Shown: positions 7,159 through 17,077, counted from the first letter of the stretch. The stretch: DNA of 64,000 bases from Bacteroidales bacterium M7 (GCA_001689515.1 LUJR01000039.1:62001-126000); one strand, 5' to 3'. Notes: generated by a model not told the origin, from the sequence alone. Numbers and translations are program-made.

Positions 7159-8640
7159 ATGGAGCTGTATAACACACTCACCCGCACCAAGCAATTTTTC
7201 AAGCCGCTGCATGAGGGCCGTGTAGGCATGTATGTCTGCGGGCCCACTGTCTATGGCGACGGACATCTCGGTCATGCTCGCCCTGCCATCACATTTGACG
7301 TGCTGTTCCGCTACCTGCTCCATCAGGGCTACAAAGTGCGCTATGTGCGTAACATCACCGATGTAGGACATCTCGAGCATGATGCCGACGACGGCGAGGA
7401 CAAGATAGCCAAGAAAGCCCGTCTGGATCAGTTGGAGCCGATGGAGGTCGTACAGCACTATCTCATCCGTTACCACAAGGCGATGGACAAGCTCAATGTG
7501 CTTCCCCCCTCCATCGAGCCTCATGCGTCAGGCCACATTATAGAGCAGATCGAGTATATCAAGAAAATCCTTGACAGCGGATATGCCTACGAAAGCAATG
7601 GGTCGGTGTATTTCGATGTGCCGAAATACAACAGCGAGCATCCTTACGGCAAACTGTCAGGACGTAACATAGACGAGCTGCTTGCCACGACACGCACACT
7701 TGACGGACAGGAAGAGAAACGCAACCCTGCTGACTTTGCTCTTTGGAAAAAAGCCTCACCCATGCACATCATGCACTGGCCGTCGCCTTGGAGCGAAGGA
7801 TTCCCCGGATGGCATCTCGAGTGCTCTACTATGAGCGAGAAGTATCTCGGACAGCAGTTTGACATACACGGCGGAGGCATGGACCTTATGTTTCCGCATC
7901 ATGAGTGCGAGATAGCCCAGTCTGTAGCCCACAACGGCAAGGACAGTGTGAAGTACTGGCTACACAACAACATGATTACCATCAACGGCAAGAAGATGGG
8001 CAAATCGCTCGGCAATTTCATAACCCTTGACGAGTTTTTCACTGGCAGCCATCCGCTTCTTACGCAGGCATACTCACCCATGACCATCCGCTTCTTCATA
8101 CTTCAGGCGCATTACCGCGGCACAGTAGACTTCAGCAATGAAGCCTTGCAAGGAGCCGAGAAAGCTCTGCAACGCATGACTGAAGGATATAAGCGATTGA
8201 TGTCTCTGAAACCGTCAGACACATCTACTGTGGACATATCCGGAATAAAAGCTGCTTGCTATGAGGCTATGGATGATGACCTAAACACACCCATGGTCAT
8301 AGCCCAGCTCTTTGACCTTTGCAAAGTCATAAACCAGGTCAATGACGGAAATGCCAAAGCCACACAGGCTGACATCGACGAGATGAAGGCGATAATGGAC
8401 ACGTTCCTCGTTGAAATACTTGGCATCAAGCCTGACGGTGGTCTGTCGTCAGAAGCTGCAGAAGGTGACGGCAACAAGATGAAACCGTTTGAAGACGCTG
8501 TAGAGCTTCTGCTTGAAATGAGAGCCAAAGCCAAAGCCTCAAAGGATTGGGCTACAGCCGATGCTCTGCGTGACAAGATGAGCGAAATAGGATTCAATGT
8601 CAAAGACACCAAGGAAGGGTTTGAGTGGTCCTTGAAATAA
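7159..8640 (+). CDS. cysS: Cysteinyl-tRNA synthetase
   Basis: Class I enzyme charging tRNA-Cys with cysteine. The 493-residue length is standard. The HIGH signature is HLGH (residues 36-39) preceded by the zinc cysteine in VCGPT (C27); the other zinc ligands are in HLECSTM and MFPHHECEIAQS. The KMSKS loop appears as KKMGKSLGN, with glycine in place of the first serine. The C-terminal DALR-type helical domain and the final anticodon-binding part (WATADALRDKMSEIGF) are present. It follows DUF3467 by 5 bp and ends 15 bp before a strong palindromic terminator shared with ugd. Confidence 0.97.
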   Translation: MELYNTLTRTKQFFKPLHEGRVGMYVCGPTVYGDGHLGHARPAITFDVLFRYLLHQGYKVRYVRNITDVGHLEHDADDGEDKIAKKARLDQLEPMEVVQHYLIRYHKAMDKLNVLPPSIEPHASGHIIEQIEYIKKILDSGYAYESNGSVYFDVPKYNSEHPYGKLSGRNIDELLATTRTLDGQEEKRNPADFALWKKASPMHIMHWPSPWSEGFPGWHLECSTMSEKYLGQQFDIHGGGMDLMFPHHECEIAQSVAHNGKDSVKYWLHNNMITINGKKMGKSLGNFITLDEFFTGSHPLLTQAYSPMTIRFFILQAHYRGTVDFSNEALQGAEKALQRMTEGYKRLMSLKPSDTSTVDISGIKAACYEAMDDDLNTPMVIAQLFDLCKVINQVNDGNAKATQADIDEMKAIMDTFLVEILGIKPDGGLSSEAAEGDGNKMKPFEDAVELLLEMRAKAKASKDWATADALRDKMSEIGFNVKDTKEGFEWSLK

Positions 8641-8655
8641 CGGACATTCCACATG

Positions 8656-8701
8656 ATAAGCAATGGGCGCATCAGTCATGACTGATGCGCCCATTGCTTA
8701 T
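8656..8701. terminator. Perfect 46-bp palindrome between cysS and ugd, bidirectional terminator
   Basis: Arms 8656-8678 and 8679-8701 are exact complements with a GC-rich section (GGGCGC). It separates the converging cysS and ugd genes, and T-rich sequence follows on both sides. Length and symmetry are the same as in the palindrome at 3672-3717, but the sequence differs. Confidence 0.8.
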
Positions 8702-8718
8702 ATTCTATCACTCTGCCA

Positions 8719-10041
8719 TCACGCGGTGCCTATGCCTGAATAGGCAAAACCGTTCTCACGGACTTCTGCGGCGTCATATATATTACGTCCGTCAATGACC
8801 ACGTAGTCGTTCATGAGCTTGTGGAGAGCATTCCATGAGGGCATACGGAAAATCTTCCACTCCGTAAGCAACACTACTGCATCGGCATCAACCGCGGCAT
8901 CATACATATCCGAAGCATATGACACATCAACAGTCTCGCCAAGACGACGCTTGCATTCATCCATAGCCACCGGATCATAGACAGATACATGACATCCGTC
9001 AGCAAGGAGTTTTCCTATGACTACAAGCGATGTGGCTTCACGCATATCATCGGTCTCAGGCTTAAATGCCAGACCCCATATGGCGATCTTCTTGCCTTTC
9101 AAATCATTATTAAACTGCTTGGCGAGCTTATCATACACGCGCAGCTTCTGTGACTCGTTAACTTCCTCGACAGCCTTAAGTACCTTCATCTCATAACCAA
9201 GGCTCTCAGCAGTCTTGACAAGCGCTTTCACATCTTTAGGGAAACAGCTGCCGCCGTAGCCACACCCAGGATAAAGGAACTTAGACCCTATGCGTGTATC
9301 TGACCCGATGCCCTTACGGACCATATTGACATCCGCGCCTACCATCTCACACAGATTGGCTATATCGTTCATAAACGATATGCGGGTAGCAAGCATGGAA
9401 TTGGCGGCATACTTGATCATTTCCGCCGATGGGATGTCTGTAAAGATGACACGGAAGTTATTCAGAAGAAACGGGCGGTAGAGGCGTTCCATCATGCGTC
9501 GGGCATCTTCGCTCTCCACTCCTACTACAACACGATCGGGACTCATGAAATCCTTAATCGCATTGCCCTCCTTAAGAAATTCAGGATTGGATGCCACATC
9601 AAACGGCACATTGACACCTCGCTTAGTCAATTCTGCCTGTATGGCATCTTTGACTTTCTGAGCTGTTCCCACGGGTACAGTCGACTTTGTGACAAGCACC
9701 GTGTATTTATTGATGAGACTACCAAACTCCCGGGCGACAGCCAGTACATACTGCAAATCGGCAGATCCATCTTCATCAGGAGGAGTACCTACTGCACTGA
9801 ACACCATAGAGACGTCCTCAATGCAAGAGGACAGTTCGGTGGTAAAATGCAAACGCCCCTCCTCCACATTACGCAGCACCATCTCTTTGAGACCCGGCTC
9901 GTATATGGGGATATTACCCTGCAAAAGATCCCGAATCTTTGCCTCATCAATGTCGACACAAGTGACATCGGCACCCATTTCAGCAAAACATGTGCCAGAG
10001 ACCAAGCCGACATAACCAGTGCCAACGACTGCGATATTCAT
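8719..10041 (-). CDS. ugd: UDP-glucose 6-dehydrogenase
   Basis: Oxidises UDP-glucose twice with NAD to UDP-glucuronate, a precursor of acidic capsular sugars. The protein has 440 residues: N-terminal Rossmann fold (VGTGYVGLVSGTCFAEMG), the central domain and a C-terminal UDP-binding domain. The catalytic cysteine lies in PGCGYGGSCFPKDVKAL; the hinge helix PDRVVVG and the block IWGLAFKPETDDMREA are also typical. A UDP-mannose/ManNAc dehydrogenase of the same superfamily is the main alternative, but motif details fit Ugd. It is 45 bp downstream of the Wzc-like gene, so it belongs to the polysaccharide export unit. Confidence 0.93.
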   Translation of the reverse strand: MNIAVVGTGYVGLVSGTCFAEMGADVTCVDIDEAKIRDLLQGNIPIYEPGLKEMVLRNVEEGRLHFTTELSSCIEDVSMVFSAVGTPPDEDGSADLQYVLAVAREFGSLINKYTVLVTKSTVPVGTAQKVKDAIQAELTKRGVNVPFDVASNPEFLKEGNAIKDFMSPDRVVVGVESEDARRMMERLYRPFLLNNFRVIFTDIPSAEMIKYAANSMLATRISFMNDIANLCEMVGADVNMVRKGIGSDTRIGSKFLYPGCGYGGSCFPKDVKALVKTAESLGYEMKVLKAVEEVNESQKLRVYDKLAKQFNNDLKGKKIAIWGLAFKPETDDMREATSLVVIGKLLADGCHVSVYDPVAMDECKRRLGETVDVSYASDMYDAAVDADAVVLLTEWKIFRMPSWNALHKLMNDYVVIDGRNIYDAAEVRENGFAYSGIGTA

Positions 10042-10086
10042 CTATACTTATAATTTAGAGACGGTTACACACTTAGATGGGCTTCA

Positions 10087-12435
10087 TCAGAAGATGCCGA
10101 AGCGCTTCTTCTTAACATCATGGTCATAGCCGTATCCATAGCCATAACCAGTCTTGTTGTCCACACCATTGACCACAAGAACCATGTTAGGCAGACGACC
10201 GTCGGTGTGGATGCTGTTGGCATATCTGAGATCCCTTGAGAGGGTATAATCCACACGGCATACATATAGGGTGGCATCTGCAAGCTTTGCAAACGAGAAC
10301 GAGTCACTCACAGCACCTACAGGAGCAGAATCGATCACTACATAATCATAATGAGCGCGAGCCCATGCTACCAACTCGGCAATCTTAGGTGACATCAGCA
10401 GTTCGGCTGGATTAGGAGGTATCGGACCTGCGGCAATGATGTCAAGGAACTCGTTATCAGGCTGATGGTTCACAAGCATATCAACAGTGATATCATCGCT
10501 GGCAATATACTGCGTCAGTCCCCACTTGGGCTGTAATCCGAAGTATTCTGCCAATTTGGGCTTACGGATATCAGCACCGATGATGAGCGTCTTTTTCTTA
10601 AGCAGCGCGAACGAGCATGCCAGATTGGTTGAGATGAAGCTCTTACCTTCGCCCGACTTCGATGAAGTCACGAGTATGACCTTCTTGTCAGCATCAGTCA
10701 AAACGAAATTGAGATTCGTGCGCATAAGACGGAACAACTCTGCCGAAGAACTTGAAGCATTACGTCCCACAACGATATGATTTCCTGACTTGCTCTGGCA
10801 TATTTCGCCAATAATAGGCATCGCAGAGATTTTCTCAGCTTCTTCGCGGGTACTGAATCTCTGCTTCATCTGCATCATGAGGTATATCAGTCCTAAAGGC
10901 AGCAATATTCCTAATAAAAAGCCACCCATCAACGCCTTCTTCAAGCCTATTCCTATAGGCTCAGAATATACGAATGCATTATCCACAATCTCAGCACGGG
11001 AGATTGCATTAGAGATGTTCAGCTCGGTTTCCTCACGCAGCTGCAACAGATACATATACAGACCTTCCTGCACAGTCTGCTGACGCTTGATATTGACATA
11101 TGTCCTCTCATCAGCGGGGAGCTGGCTAAGGCGTCCAGCCGTCATGTTGTTTTCATTGCGTAGATTTGACACAATGATTTTCTGGCTGTTGTAACTCTTG
11201 TTAAGCGAAAGGGAGATGTTGTCACGGAGAGCATCAAGCTGCTCCTCGATGTTACGCAGGGCGATATTGTTGCCCTTGGCATTATTAGTCAGAGTAACCC
11301 TCTTCAATACCAGCGCATTGTATTCCTGAATGCCTTTGTTGTCAATAGAACTGTTGGCATCATTGGAGCTGTTGATGAGCGGTATGAGGTTATATTTGTT
11401 ATCAGGATCAGCAATAAAAGTCCTGGCAAGATTTATAATCTCCAACTGAGTCTCTGCCTCAAGCAGCTTCTTCTGCACCTCTCCCATCTTGTTGAGCGTG
11501 AATGTAGCGTCAGCTGCGAGGTCTGTAAGCTGGTTTTTCTGCTTGAACTTCTCTATATTGCTCTCACTTGAGGCAAGTTCATCATTGAGCATACGAAGTC
11601 GCTCATTGACAAACTCAAGTGTACGCTGCTGCTGGAGCCTCTTACGAGAAATTTCCTGAGACTGATACACATTAATAAGATTATCAAGTAATTGGCAACC
11701 GAATGCCGGATCAGCTGATTTATATGACAGGCGTATGTCATTGGACTTGCGGGAAGGGATGGAGATGCTTACATCCTTCTTCAGCTGTTCGGTAGTAGAG
11801 CTGTATGGTGCAAAAACAATGCTCTCCTTAAGCGACTTCTTAGGATTGTAGTTATCAGTCTTATCCAGAATGAACAAGCCGTAGGGTGTCTTTATGGATG
11901 TTGGCAACGACTTTGCCTCAAGTTCGCCTATGACAGTGTTATGTGTCAGTTCTCTAACTACAATGTCAATGTCAGAAGCACCCTTACCAACCTTCACTTT
12001 AAATAACAGAGCAGTAGATAATGTATCAGCCAAAGCAGGGTCAGCACCGAGTTTCAGTGGAGATGACAGGGGTTCAAACACAGTCTTAAGCAGATTCTTC
12101 TTGACGTAGTAGCTGATATTGAGCTGCATATCCTTCACTACCTGATTCATTACCGAATAAGAGGATATAAAAGCCAGTTCATCATCAACTTCCTGCGACT
12201 GAAGACTGCCTAATCCGAGGTCAAATGACGAAGCGATGCTGCCAAGAGAACTTTTCTCCGGGCGTACCATCACATTTGCTTCGACCACAAACAGAGGCGA
12301 CTTACGGTAAGCATAGAGAGCACCGACTGCCGTGCAAAACAGAATCGAAATCACAAACCACCACCAATGGTTGCGGCACTGGGTCAATATAGCTTCGTAG
12401 TCAAAAAAATTAGATGACTTGCGGACACTTTCCAT
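10087..12435 (-). CDS. Wzc-like polysaccharide co-polymerase with tyrosine autokinase domain
   Basis: An inner-membrane protein of 782 residues that controls chain length and export of capsular or exopolysaccharide. The N-terminal Wzz domain has a first membrane helix (WWWFVISILFCTAVGALYAY); a long coiled-coil periplasmic region follows, with a GNVR-like block before the second helix (KALMGGFLLGILLPLGLIYL). The cytoplasmic BY-kinase has Walker A SSKSGEGKSF (about residue 590), Walker A' LIIGADIRKP and Walker B YVVIDSAPVG. The C-terminus bears an alternating GYGYGYGYDHD cluster, the usual autophosphorylation tail. It is 41 bp after the Wza-like gene. Kinase and polymerase halves are fused, as in proteobacterial Wzc. 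Confidence 0.93.
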   Translation of the reverse strand: MESVRKSSNFFDYEAILTQCRNHWWWFVISILFCTAVGALYAYRKSPLFVVEANVMVRPEKSSLGSIASSFDLGLGSLQSQEVDDELAFISSYSVMNQVVKDMQLNISYYVKKNLLKTVFEPLSSPLKLGADPALADTLSTALLFKVKVGKGASDIDIVVRELTHNTVIGELEAKSLPTSIKTPYGLFILDKTDNYNPKKSLKESIVFAPYSSTTEQLKKDVSISIPSRKSNDIRLSYKSADPAFGCQLLDNLINVYQSQEISRKRLQQQRTLEFVNERLRMLNDELASSESNIEKFKQKNQLTDLAADATFTLNKMGEVQKKLLEAETQLEIINLARTFIADPDNKYNLIPLINSSNDANSSIDNKGIQEYNALVLKRVTLTNNAKGNNIALRNIEEQLDALRDNISLSLNKSYNSQKIIVSNLRNENNMTAGRLSQLPADERTYVNIKRQQTVQEGLYMYLLQLREETELNISNAISRAEIVDNAFVYSEPIGIGLKKALMGGFLLGILLPLGLIYLMMQMKQRFSTREEAEKISAMPIIGEICQSKSGNHIVVGRNASSSSAELFRLMRTNLNFVLTDADKKVILVTSSKSGEGKSFISTNLACSFALLKKKTLIIGADIRKPKLAEYFGLQPKWGLTQYIASDDITVDMLVNHQPDNEFLDIIAAGPIPPNPAELLMSPKIAELVAWARAHYDYVVIDSAPVGAVSDSFSFAKLADATLYVCRVDYTLSRDLRYANSIHTDGRLPNMVLVVNGVDNKTGYGYGYGYDHDVKKKRFGIF

Positions 12436-12476
12436 GAATATGGATATTTAAGCGTGTGTATATTTTATTGTCAGAT

Positions 12477-13292
12477 TTAACGAGTAAGGGCTATCACAAG
12501 CGATGCGACTACTGAGACCGCACTAACCACTGTAGAAATCACAGAAATCTTATAAGAACTGTACTGATTATAACGTGCGTTCTCCTTGCGGATTGAGTTG
12601 GGCTCCACATACACCACATCATTCTGCTGAAGATAGAAGTAAGGCGATGAAAGAGTTGCCACGTCGTTGAGATTGATGGTATGATAGGTGCGCTTACCGT
12701 TTTCCTCACGGATAAGGAGCACATTGCTTCGCTCACCATAGGGAGTAAGGTCACCTGCATCTGCGATTGCATCAAGTATGGAGAAGCGTTCACGGCTTAT
12801 CTTCTGGCTGCCAGGACGCGCCACTTCGCCAAGCACATTGATTCTGAAGTTGACAAGCTCAACTTTTACGAGGGCATCCGCCACATCCTTCCCCACTTCC
12901 TTCTGTATCAAGGCTGCCAGCTGGGTGGTCTCAAGGCCTGCCACATGCAGTGTGCCGATGACGGGCAGAGTGATATCGCCATTTTCATTAACGATATAAG
13001 TGGCTATCTTAGGCTGTGTCGACATTTCAAGCGACCCGAGCATACCGGGATTGCTCAACGGGAGGTTATATGGAGCCGTTGCATCAGGTATCAAAGAAGT
13101 TATGGTTATGAACAGCTCATCGCCCGGCTCGATTTTCACCATGTAATTTTCGGTAGGTATAACGGGGGCGGTAATAGTGTCTCTGTTTGTAAAATAAGTG
13201 AGAGTTGTCCGTTTCTTGCTGCTGCATCCAGTAAGAACAGCAAGCATGACGAGCATACTGAGTGTAGAGAATAAATGTCTTTTAAAATTCAT
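12477..13292 (-). CDS. Wza-like polysaccharide export lipoprotein (SLBB domain)
   Basis: An outer-membrane-associated export protein of 271 residues. The signal sequence ends in the lipobox LTGC; after the serine/lysine-rich linker comes the Poly_export domain (VKIEPGDELFITITSL) and one SLBB repeat (INVLGEVARPGSQ, with DAIADAGDLTPYGER). The last 25 residues form a hydrophobic helix (SVISTVVSAVSVVASLVIAL), which could span the outer membrane, as in Wza, or serve as an anchor. I start at MNFKRH; an ATG three codons upstream is possible. It is the first gene of the leftward unit that continues with the Wzc-like gene and ugd. Confidence 0.92.
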   Translation of the reverse strand: MNFKRHLFSTLSMLVMLAVLTGCSSKKRTTLTYFTNRDTITAPVIPTENYMVKIEPGDELFITITSLIPDATAPYNLPLSNPGMLGSLEMSTQPKIATYIVNENGDITLPVIGTLHVAGLETTQLAALIQKEVGKDVADALVKVELVNFRINVLGEVARPGSQKISRERFSILDAIADAGDLTPYGERSNVLLIREENGKRTYHTINLNDVATLSSPYFYLQQNDVVYVEPNSIRKENARYNQYSSYKISVISTVVSAVSVVASLVIALTR

Positions 13293-13364
13293 ACCGTGCA
13301 TTTAGAGCATCAATCACTGAGTGACGAATAGCTGTATAGAAGTTTGATTATTTATTAATGTGTG

Positions 13365-13372
13365 CAAAATTA
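13365..13372 (-). promoter_or_regulatory. -7 box of polysaccharide export unit
   Basis: On the minus strand TAATTTTG followed by CA fits the consensus, 72 bp ahead of the Wza-like start. The rest of the divergent gap up to 13507 shows no further clear signal. Confidence 0.6.
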
Positions 13373-13507
13373 GTTAAATAATGGGGCGTACACAAGTTTG
13401 TAACGTGATTTTATATGCCTTTATTGCATGACGTATCCAAAAACTTTTCCACATCGCCAAGATATCGCAAATACATGTATAATAGCTCCCGTTTCATGGA
13501 TTTTCAC

Positions 13508-13515
13508 TAAATTTG
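13508..13515 (+). promoter_or_regulatory. -7 box of glycosyltransferase gene
   Basis: TAAATTTG followed by CA, 63 bp before the start of the glycosyltransferase. It is an exact match to the Bacteroidales -7 element. Confidence 0.65.
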
Positions 13516-13578
13516 CAGTCCAATTAAGCCGACAGAAGTTCTGTTATAATCGTAAAGGCTTATATATCACAACCATAA

Positions 13579-14769
13579 ATGTTTTCATTAGATTTTAACA
13601 TAGTTGTATATATCCTGGCTGCCGTATCTACGGCGAGTGCCATATTGTTCGCAGTGCTGACATTCGGCAAGCTCAAGCGGGTTATGCGCCGTTCGCTCAC
13701 CGATGGCAAGTTATCGATGCCAAAGGACAGTGAATTTCCGTCGGTATCCATAATAGTCCATGATGATGCGCGAGCCTGGAACCTGATAGAACTTCTGCCA
13801 CGCCTCCTTGAACAGGATTATCCCGCAGAGACCGAGGTGATAGTGGTCAATGACGGCTCAAAGAGTGCCGCAGAAGATGTCATAGCGCGCCTCGAAGGGC
13901 GTTTTTCCAACCTTTACATGACATTCCTGCCTGAGCAGTCGCGCAATCTCAGCCGACGCAAACTGGCTGTCATGCTGGGAGTGAAGGCAGCAAGATATGA
14001 TATGGTCATACTTATAGGAGGCAATTGCATGGTCGACTCGCCAATGTGGCTAAGAGCCATGATGCGACATGCCACCCGAGGCAAGCAGCTCATAATCGGC
14101 TGGGCATATCCCTCATTGACCCCTAATCCACAGAATACGCGCACATCAGGCAGCCGTTGCCGGTCATTTGACATAATCCGCACGGCTGTGCAGTATCTCG
14201 CCTGGGCTGCCGCCCGTCACCCATGGAGAGCCAACGCCAACAACCTCGCCTTCTCTCGGGAGCTGTTCTACAACAATAGAGGATACGCCTCCACACTCAA
14301 TCTGATGCGTGGCGACGATGATATCTGGGTCAAAGAGGTAGCCACAAAAGACAATTGCGCCGTAGAGCTGTCACCTGAGTCGATGGTGGCAGTCATGGAT
14401 GATGACCAGGTGACCACCCACCAGCTTGACAAACTAAGCCATGAGTTCACATCCCGACGTCCTGGACGTGCGGCACGATGGACCTCGGCTATTGCATCAT
14501 GGGCATGGTGGGGATGGATCGGCTGCGGAGCCGCATGCATCATCTGCGGACTTCCCTCTCTCATCCCGCCGATATTCATAGGAGTACTTGCCATGGTGCT
14601 CTGCATCCCCTACATGGTGAGGTGGCGCAGGGTTTCATCACGCCTGCATGGACGCAAGCTATTCCTGCTCGTACCATGGTTCACCACGTGGCATCCGCTG
14701 TATTCGCTGCTATATAAGATGCGCGGCATGGCTCGCCGCCGACAGAATTATACCGCAGGACGTCTTTAA
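13579..14769 (+). CDS. Membrane glycosyltransferase, family 2
   Basis: A 396-residue membrane-bound GT-A enzyme. A membrane helix (residues 3-25) precedes the catalytic domain with VSIIVHDDA, VIVVNDGSKS (nucleotide-sugar aspartates) and FSRELFYNNRGY; MRGDDDIWVKEVA carries the acidic acceptor/base motif. Two further hydrophobic segments (about 305-345) and a basic tail follow. The expected DxD after the second beta sheet reads VILIGGNCMVDS, so the metal-binding triad is altered. The donor and product cannot be read. Its divergent position next to the Wza/Wzc/Ugd unit suggests a role in the same exopolysaccharide, though it may also be a housekeeping transferase. Confidence 0.85.
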   Translation: MFSLDFNIVVYILAAVSTASAILFAVLTFGKLKRVMRRSLTDGKLSMPKDSEFPSVSIIVHDDARAWNLIELLPRLLEQDYPAETEVIVVNDGSKSAAEDVIARLEGRFSNLYMTFLPEQSRNLSRRKLAVMLGVKAARYDMVILIGGNCMVDSPMWLRAMMRHATRGKQLIIGWAYPSLTPNPQNTRTSGSRCRSFDIIRTAVQYLAWAAARHPWRANANNLAFSRELFYNNRGYASTLNLMRGDDDIWVKEVATKDNCAVELSPESMVAVMDDDQVTTHQLDKLSHEFTSRRPGRAARWTSAIASWAWWGWIGCGAACIICGLPSLIPPIFIGVLAMVLCIPYMVRWRRVSSRLHGRKLFLLVPWFTTWHPLYSLLYKMRGMARRRQNYTAGRL

Positions 14770-14793
14770 CGGAACAAGGAAAAGTCTCGGAAA

Positions 14794-17031
14794 CTATCTC
14801 GGACTAATCACCCGTTCACCCATGAATACGGCAAACTGCTTACGCAATCCTATGATTTCAGCTGCCTGCTGCAGCAGTGATGCCAGTTGCGAATTATAAT
14901 CAGCGGCATGGGTGTCAAGGCTGCCTATGCGGGCTTTCAGTTCGTCAAGACGGCATCCCAATATCGCATCTTTCCACTCGGCAATGGCGCGGGGAATGAT
15001 TTCGCCGAGACGGTCTTCATCTTTTTCTACAGTGGCATATTTGGTGTGTACCTTGCTCAGTACATATTTATCCGGTACAAGTTCGTTGGATATGCGACGC
15101 ACCACATCGTCAGCCGATGACAGCAGCCGCTTCTGGAGATAATGCTTTTTAAAATCCTTGATGTACTCATCCCTGATGTCCTCGGCTTTCTCTTTTAGCA
15201 CCAACTCATTAGCCTGGATAGTAGCCATATCGGCAGCATTGCGGGATATCTCCTCATGACCAGACTGAAGCGTCTGGTTATATAACGCCTCGGCTTCATC
15301 AGAGGCAGCCGCCAAGGCTTGTTCAAATCCGTCACGCGACAATGCGAGACAAACATCATAGGCATGCTCAAGCCCCTGATCGGAAAACCGTATGTCATCC
15401 ACAGCCATTTCATTGGAAATGACCTCAATGACAGGAATAGCGAATACGTTGCCGTCAGCATCTACTGCATTAAAGTCCATCATGCCATATTTCATCAGGT
15501 AACGCATCACCTGACTCTCAAATGACCGCAATTTGCGTAGTTGCAACCCGCTGACACTGCCGCCCTTATCCAACGATTGTTGCGCGATGCCGACTACATC
15601 TGATGATATGTCATCCTTAGAATCGGCATCCTCGGTATGCTCAACCGCATCAGTCTCTCGAAGCGAGGCGAGTTCTGCCCTGTTTTTGGCTTTGATGCGT
15701 TCTTTTGCCTCATTTTCTATCCTCTGTCCGATGAATTTTGCCACCTGAAGATTGAGCACGTTTTCGCTTACGCCGAGTATGCGTCCGCATTCACGGATAT
15801 AAGCATCACGTGCCACATTATCGGGGATGACAGAGATGGAAGTCACAACATCGTTGATGACTCTGGCACGCGCCATAGGGTCATTGCCAGTACCTTCAAG
15901 GAGTATCTTGGTTTTGAATGTGATAAAGTCTGTCTCATGCTCCGCTATATAGCTCTCCACCTCAGATGCCGAGTGGTTTTGTGCGAAACTGTCCGGATCA
16001 TCCCCCTCAGGCAGCAGAAGCACCTTTATGTCCAGACCCTCGGCGAGTAGCATGTCAATGCCCCTGAGAGAGGCTTTGATACCGGCAGGGTCAGAGTCAT
16101 AGACCACGGTGACATTGTCGGTAAAACGGTGTATCAGACGTATCTGTCCTTCGGTCAATGAAGTTCCCGATGAAGCCACCACATTTTCGATGCCGCTCTG
16201 ATGCATGGAAATGACATCCATGTAGCCCTCCACAAGTATACACTTGTTGTGCTTGGCTATAGCCTGCTTTGCCTGATAGAGGCCATAGAGTTGGAGATTT
16301 TTCTTATATATGAGGCTCTCTGGCGAATTGACATATTTTGCTACTGTCTTGTCGGAGCGCAGAGTGCGGCCTCCGAAAGCCACAATCTTTCCCGACACAG
16401 TCTGCACTGGATAGATGACACGGCCTTTGAATCGGTCATAGACATCCCCCCTGTCATTACGTATGCACAGACCTGTGTCTATGAGATACTTTTCATTGAA
16501 ACCGCGCCGCAATGCAGTCATGCAGAGATCATTGCGGTTTTCAAGGGCGTAACCGAGGTTGAAACGCTTGATCATGCGCTCGCTGATGCCTCGCTGCTTG
16601 AAATACGACAAGCCTATGGCTCGTCCGTCATCGGTATCGAGGAGATTGTGGGAGAAGTGTTTGGCGGCGAACTCATTGATGGCAAACATGGCACCACGGT
16701 CATTTTCAGCCTGCTGCTCCTCCTCGGTCATCTCGGTCTCGGGAATCTCGATGTTGTATTTGTTTGCCAGATATCTGAGGGCCTCGCCGAAACTCAGCTG
16801 CTCTATCTCCATTATGAAATTGACAGGACTGCCTCCTTTGCCGCAACTGAAACATTTGCAGATGCCCTTGGCTGGAGATACCGAAAACGACGGGGTGCGT
16901 TCGTTGTGAAACGGACATAGACCTATATACCCCGAGCCTCTGCGCTTGAGAGTCACAAAGTCACTCACCACGTCCACTATCTGGGCGGTGTCAAGTATTC
17001 GCTGTACGGTTTCGTGGTCAATTTTCTTCAT
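14794..17031 (-). CDS. dnaG: DNA primase
   Basis: Makes RNA primers at the replication fork. It has 745 residues, longer than the E. coli enzyme. The zinc-binding domain shows CPFHNERTPSFSVSP followed by CKCFSCGKGG (CHC2 type, residues 39-65). The catalytic core has the TOPRIM motif VEGYMDVISMHQSG (about 270) and VVYDSDPAGIKA. The C-terminal third, which should bind DnaB helicase, is weakly conserved and rich in charged helices. The gene faces the glycosyltransferase tail to tail with only 24 bp between stops. Its -7 box is 8 bp from the ATG. Confidence 0.96.
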   Translation of the reverse strand: MKKIDHETVQRILDTAQIVDVVSDFVTLKRRGSGYIGLCPFHNERTPSFSVSPAKGICKCFSCGKGGSPVNFIMEIEQLSFGEALRYLANKYNIEIPETEMTEEEQQAENDRGAMFAINEFAAKHFSHNLLDTDDGRAIGLSYFKQRGISERMIKRFNLGYALENRNDLCMTALRRGFNEKYLIDTGLCIRNDRGDVYDRFKGRVIYPVQTVSGKIVAFGGRTLRSDKTVAKYVNSPESLIYKKNLQLYGLYQAKQAIAKHNKCILVEGYMDVISMHQSGIENVVASSGTSLTEGQIRLIHRFTDNVTVVYDSDPAGIKASLRGIDMLLAEGLDIKVLLLPEGDDPDSFAQNHSASEVESYIAEHETDFITFKTKILLEGTGNDPMARARVINDVVTSISVIPDNVARDAYIRECGRILGVSENVLNLQVAKFIGQRIENEAKERIKAKNRAELASLRETDAVEHTEDADSKDDISSDVVGIAQQSLDKGGSVSGLQLRKLRSFESQVMRYLMKYGMMDFNAVDADGNVFAIPVIEVISNEMAVDDIRFSDQGLEHAYDVCLALSRDGFEQALAAASDEAEALYNQTLQSGHEEISRNAADMATIQANELVLKEKAEDIRDEYIKDFKKHYLQKRLLSSADDVVRRISNELVPDKYVLSKVHTKYATVEKDEDRLGEIIPRAIAEWKDAILGCRLDELKARIGSLDTHAADYNSQLASLLQQAAEIIGLRKQFAVFMGERVISPR

Positions 17032-17039
17032 TGCATTAG

Positions 17040-17047
17040 CAAAGTTA
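17040..17047 (-). promoter_or_regulatory. -7 box immediately upstream of dnaG
   Basis: TAACTTTG followed by CT on the minus strand, with 8 bp between its last base and the dnaG ATG at 17031. The same close spacing as for the lolD-like gene; a leaderless or near-leaderless message is implied if the box is used. Confidence 0.55.
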
Positions 17048-17069
17048 ATAAAAATTGGGCGAATTTATG

Positions 17070-17077
17070 TACCTTTG
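17070..17077 (+). promoter_or_regulatory. -7 box of C1 peptidase gene
   Basis: TACCTTTG fits TAnnTTTG and gives a leader of about 36 nt for the gene starting at 17118. It lies only 23 bp from the divergent dnaG box, so the two promoters share most of their upstream DNA. Confidence 0.6.

Noticed and set aside
12681..13274. 197-codon + strand frame across the Wza-like gene
   Set aside because: Antisense shadow of a recognised export lipoprotein; no promoter or start signal.
16201..16920. 239-codon + strand frame across dnaG
   Set aside because: Antisense to the primase zinc and core domains; no independent signal.
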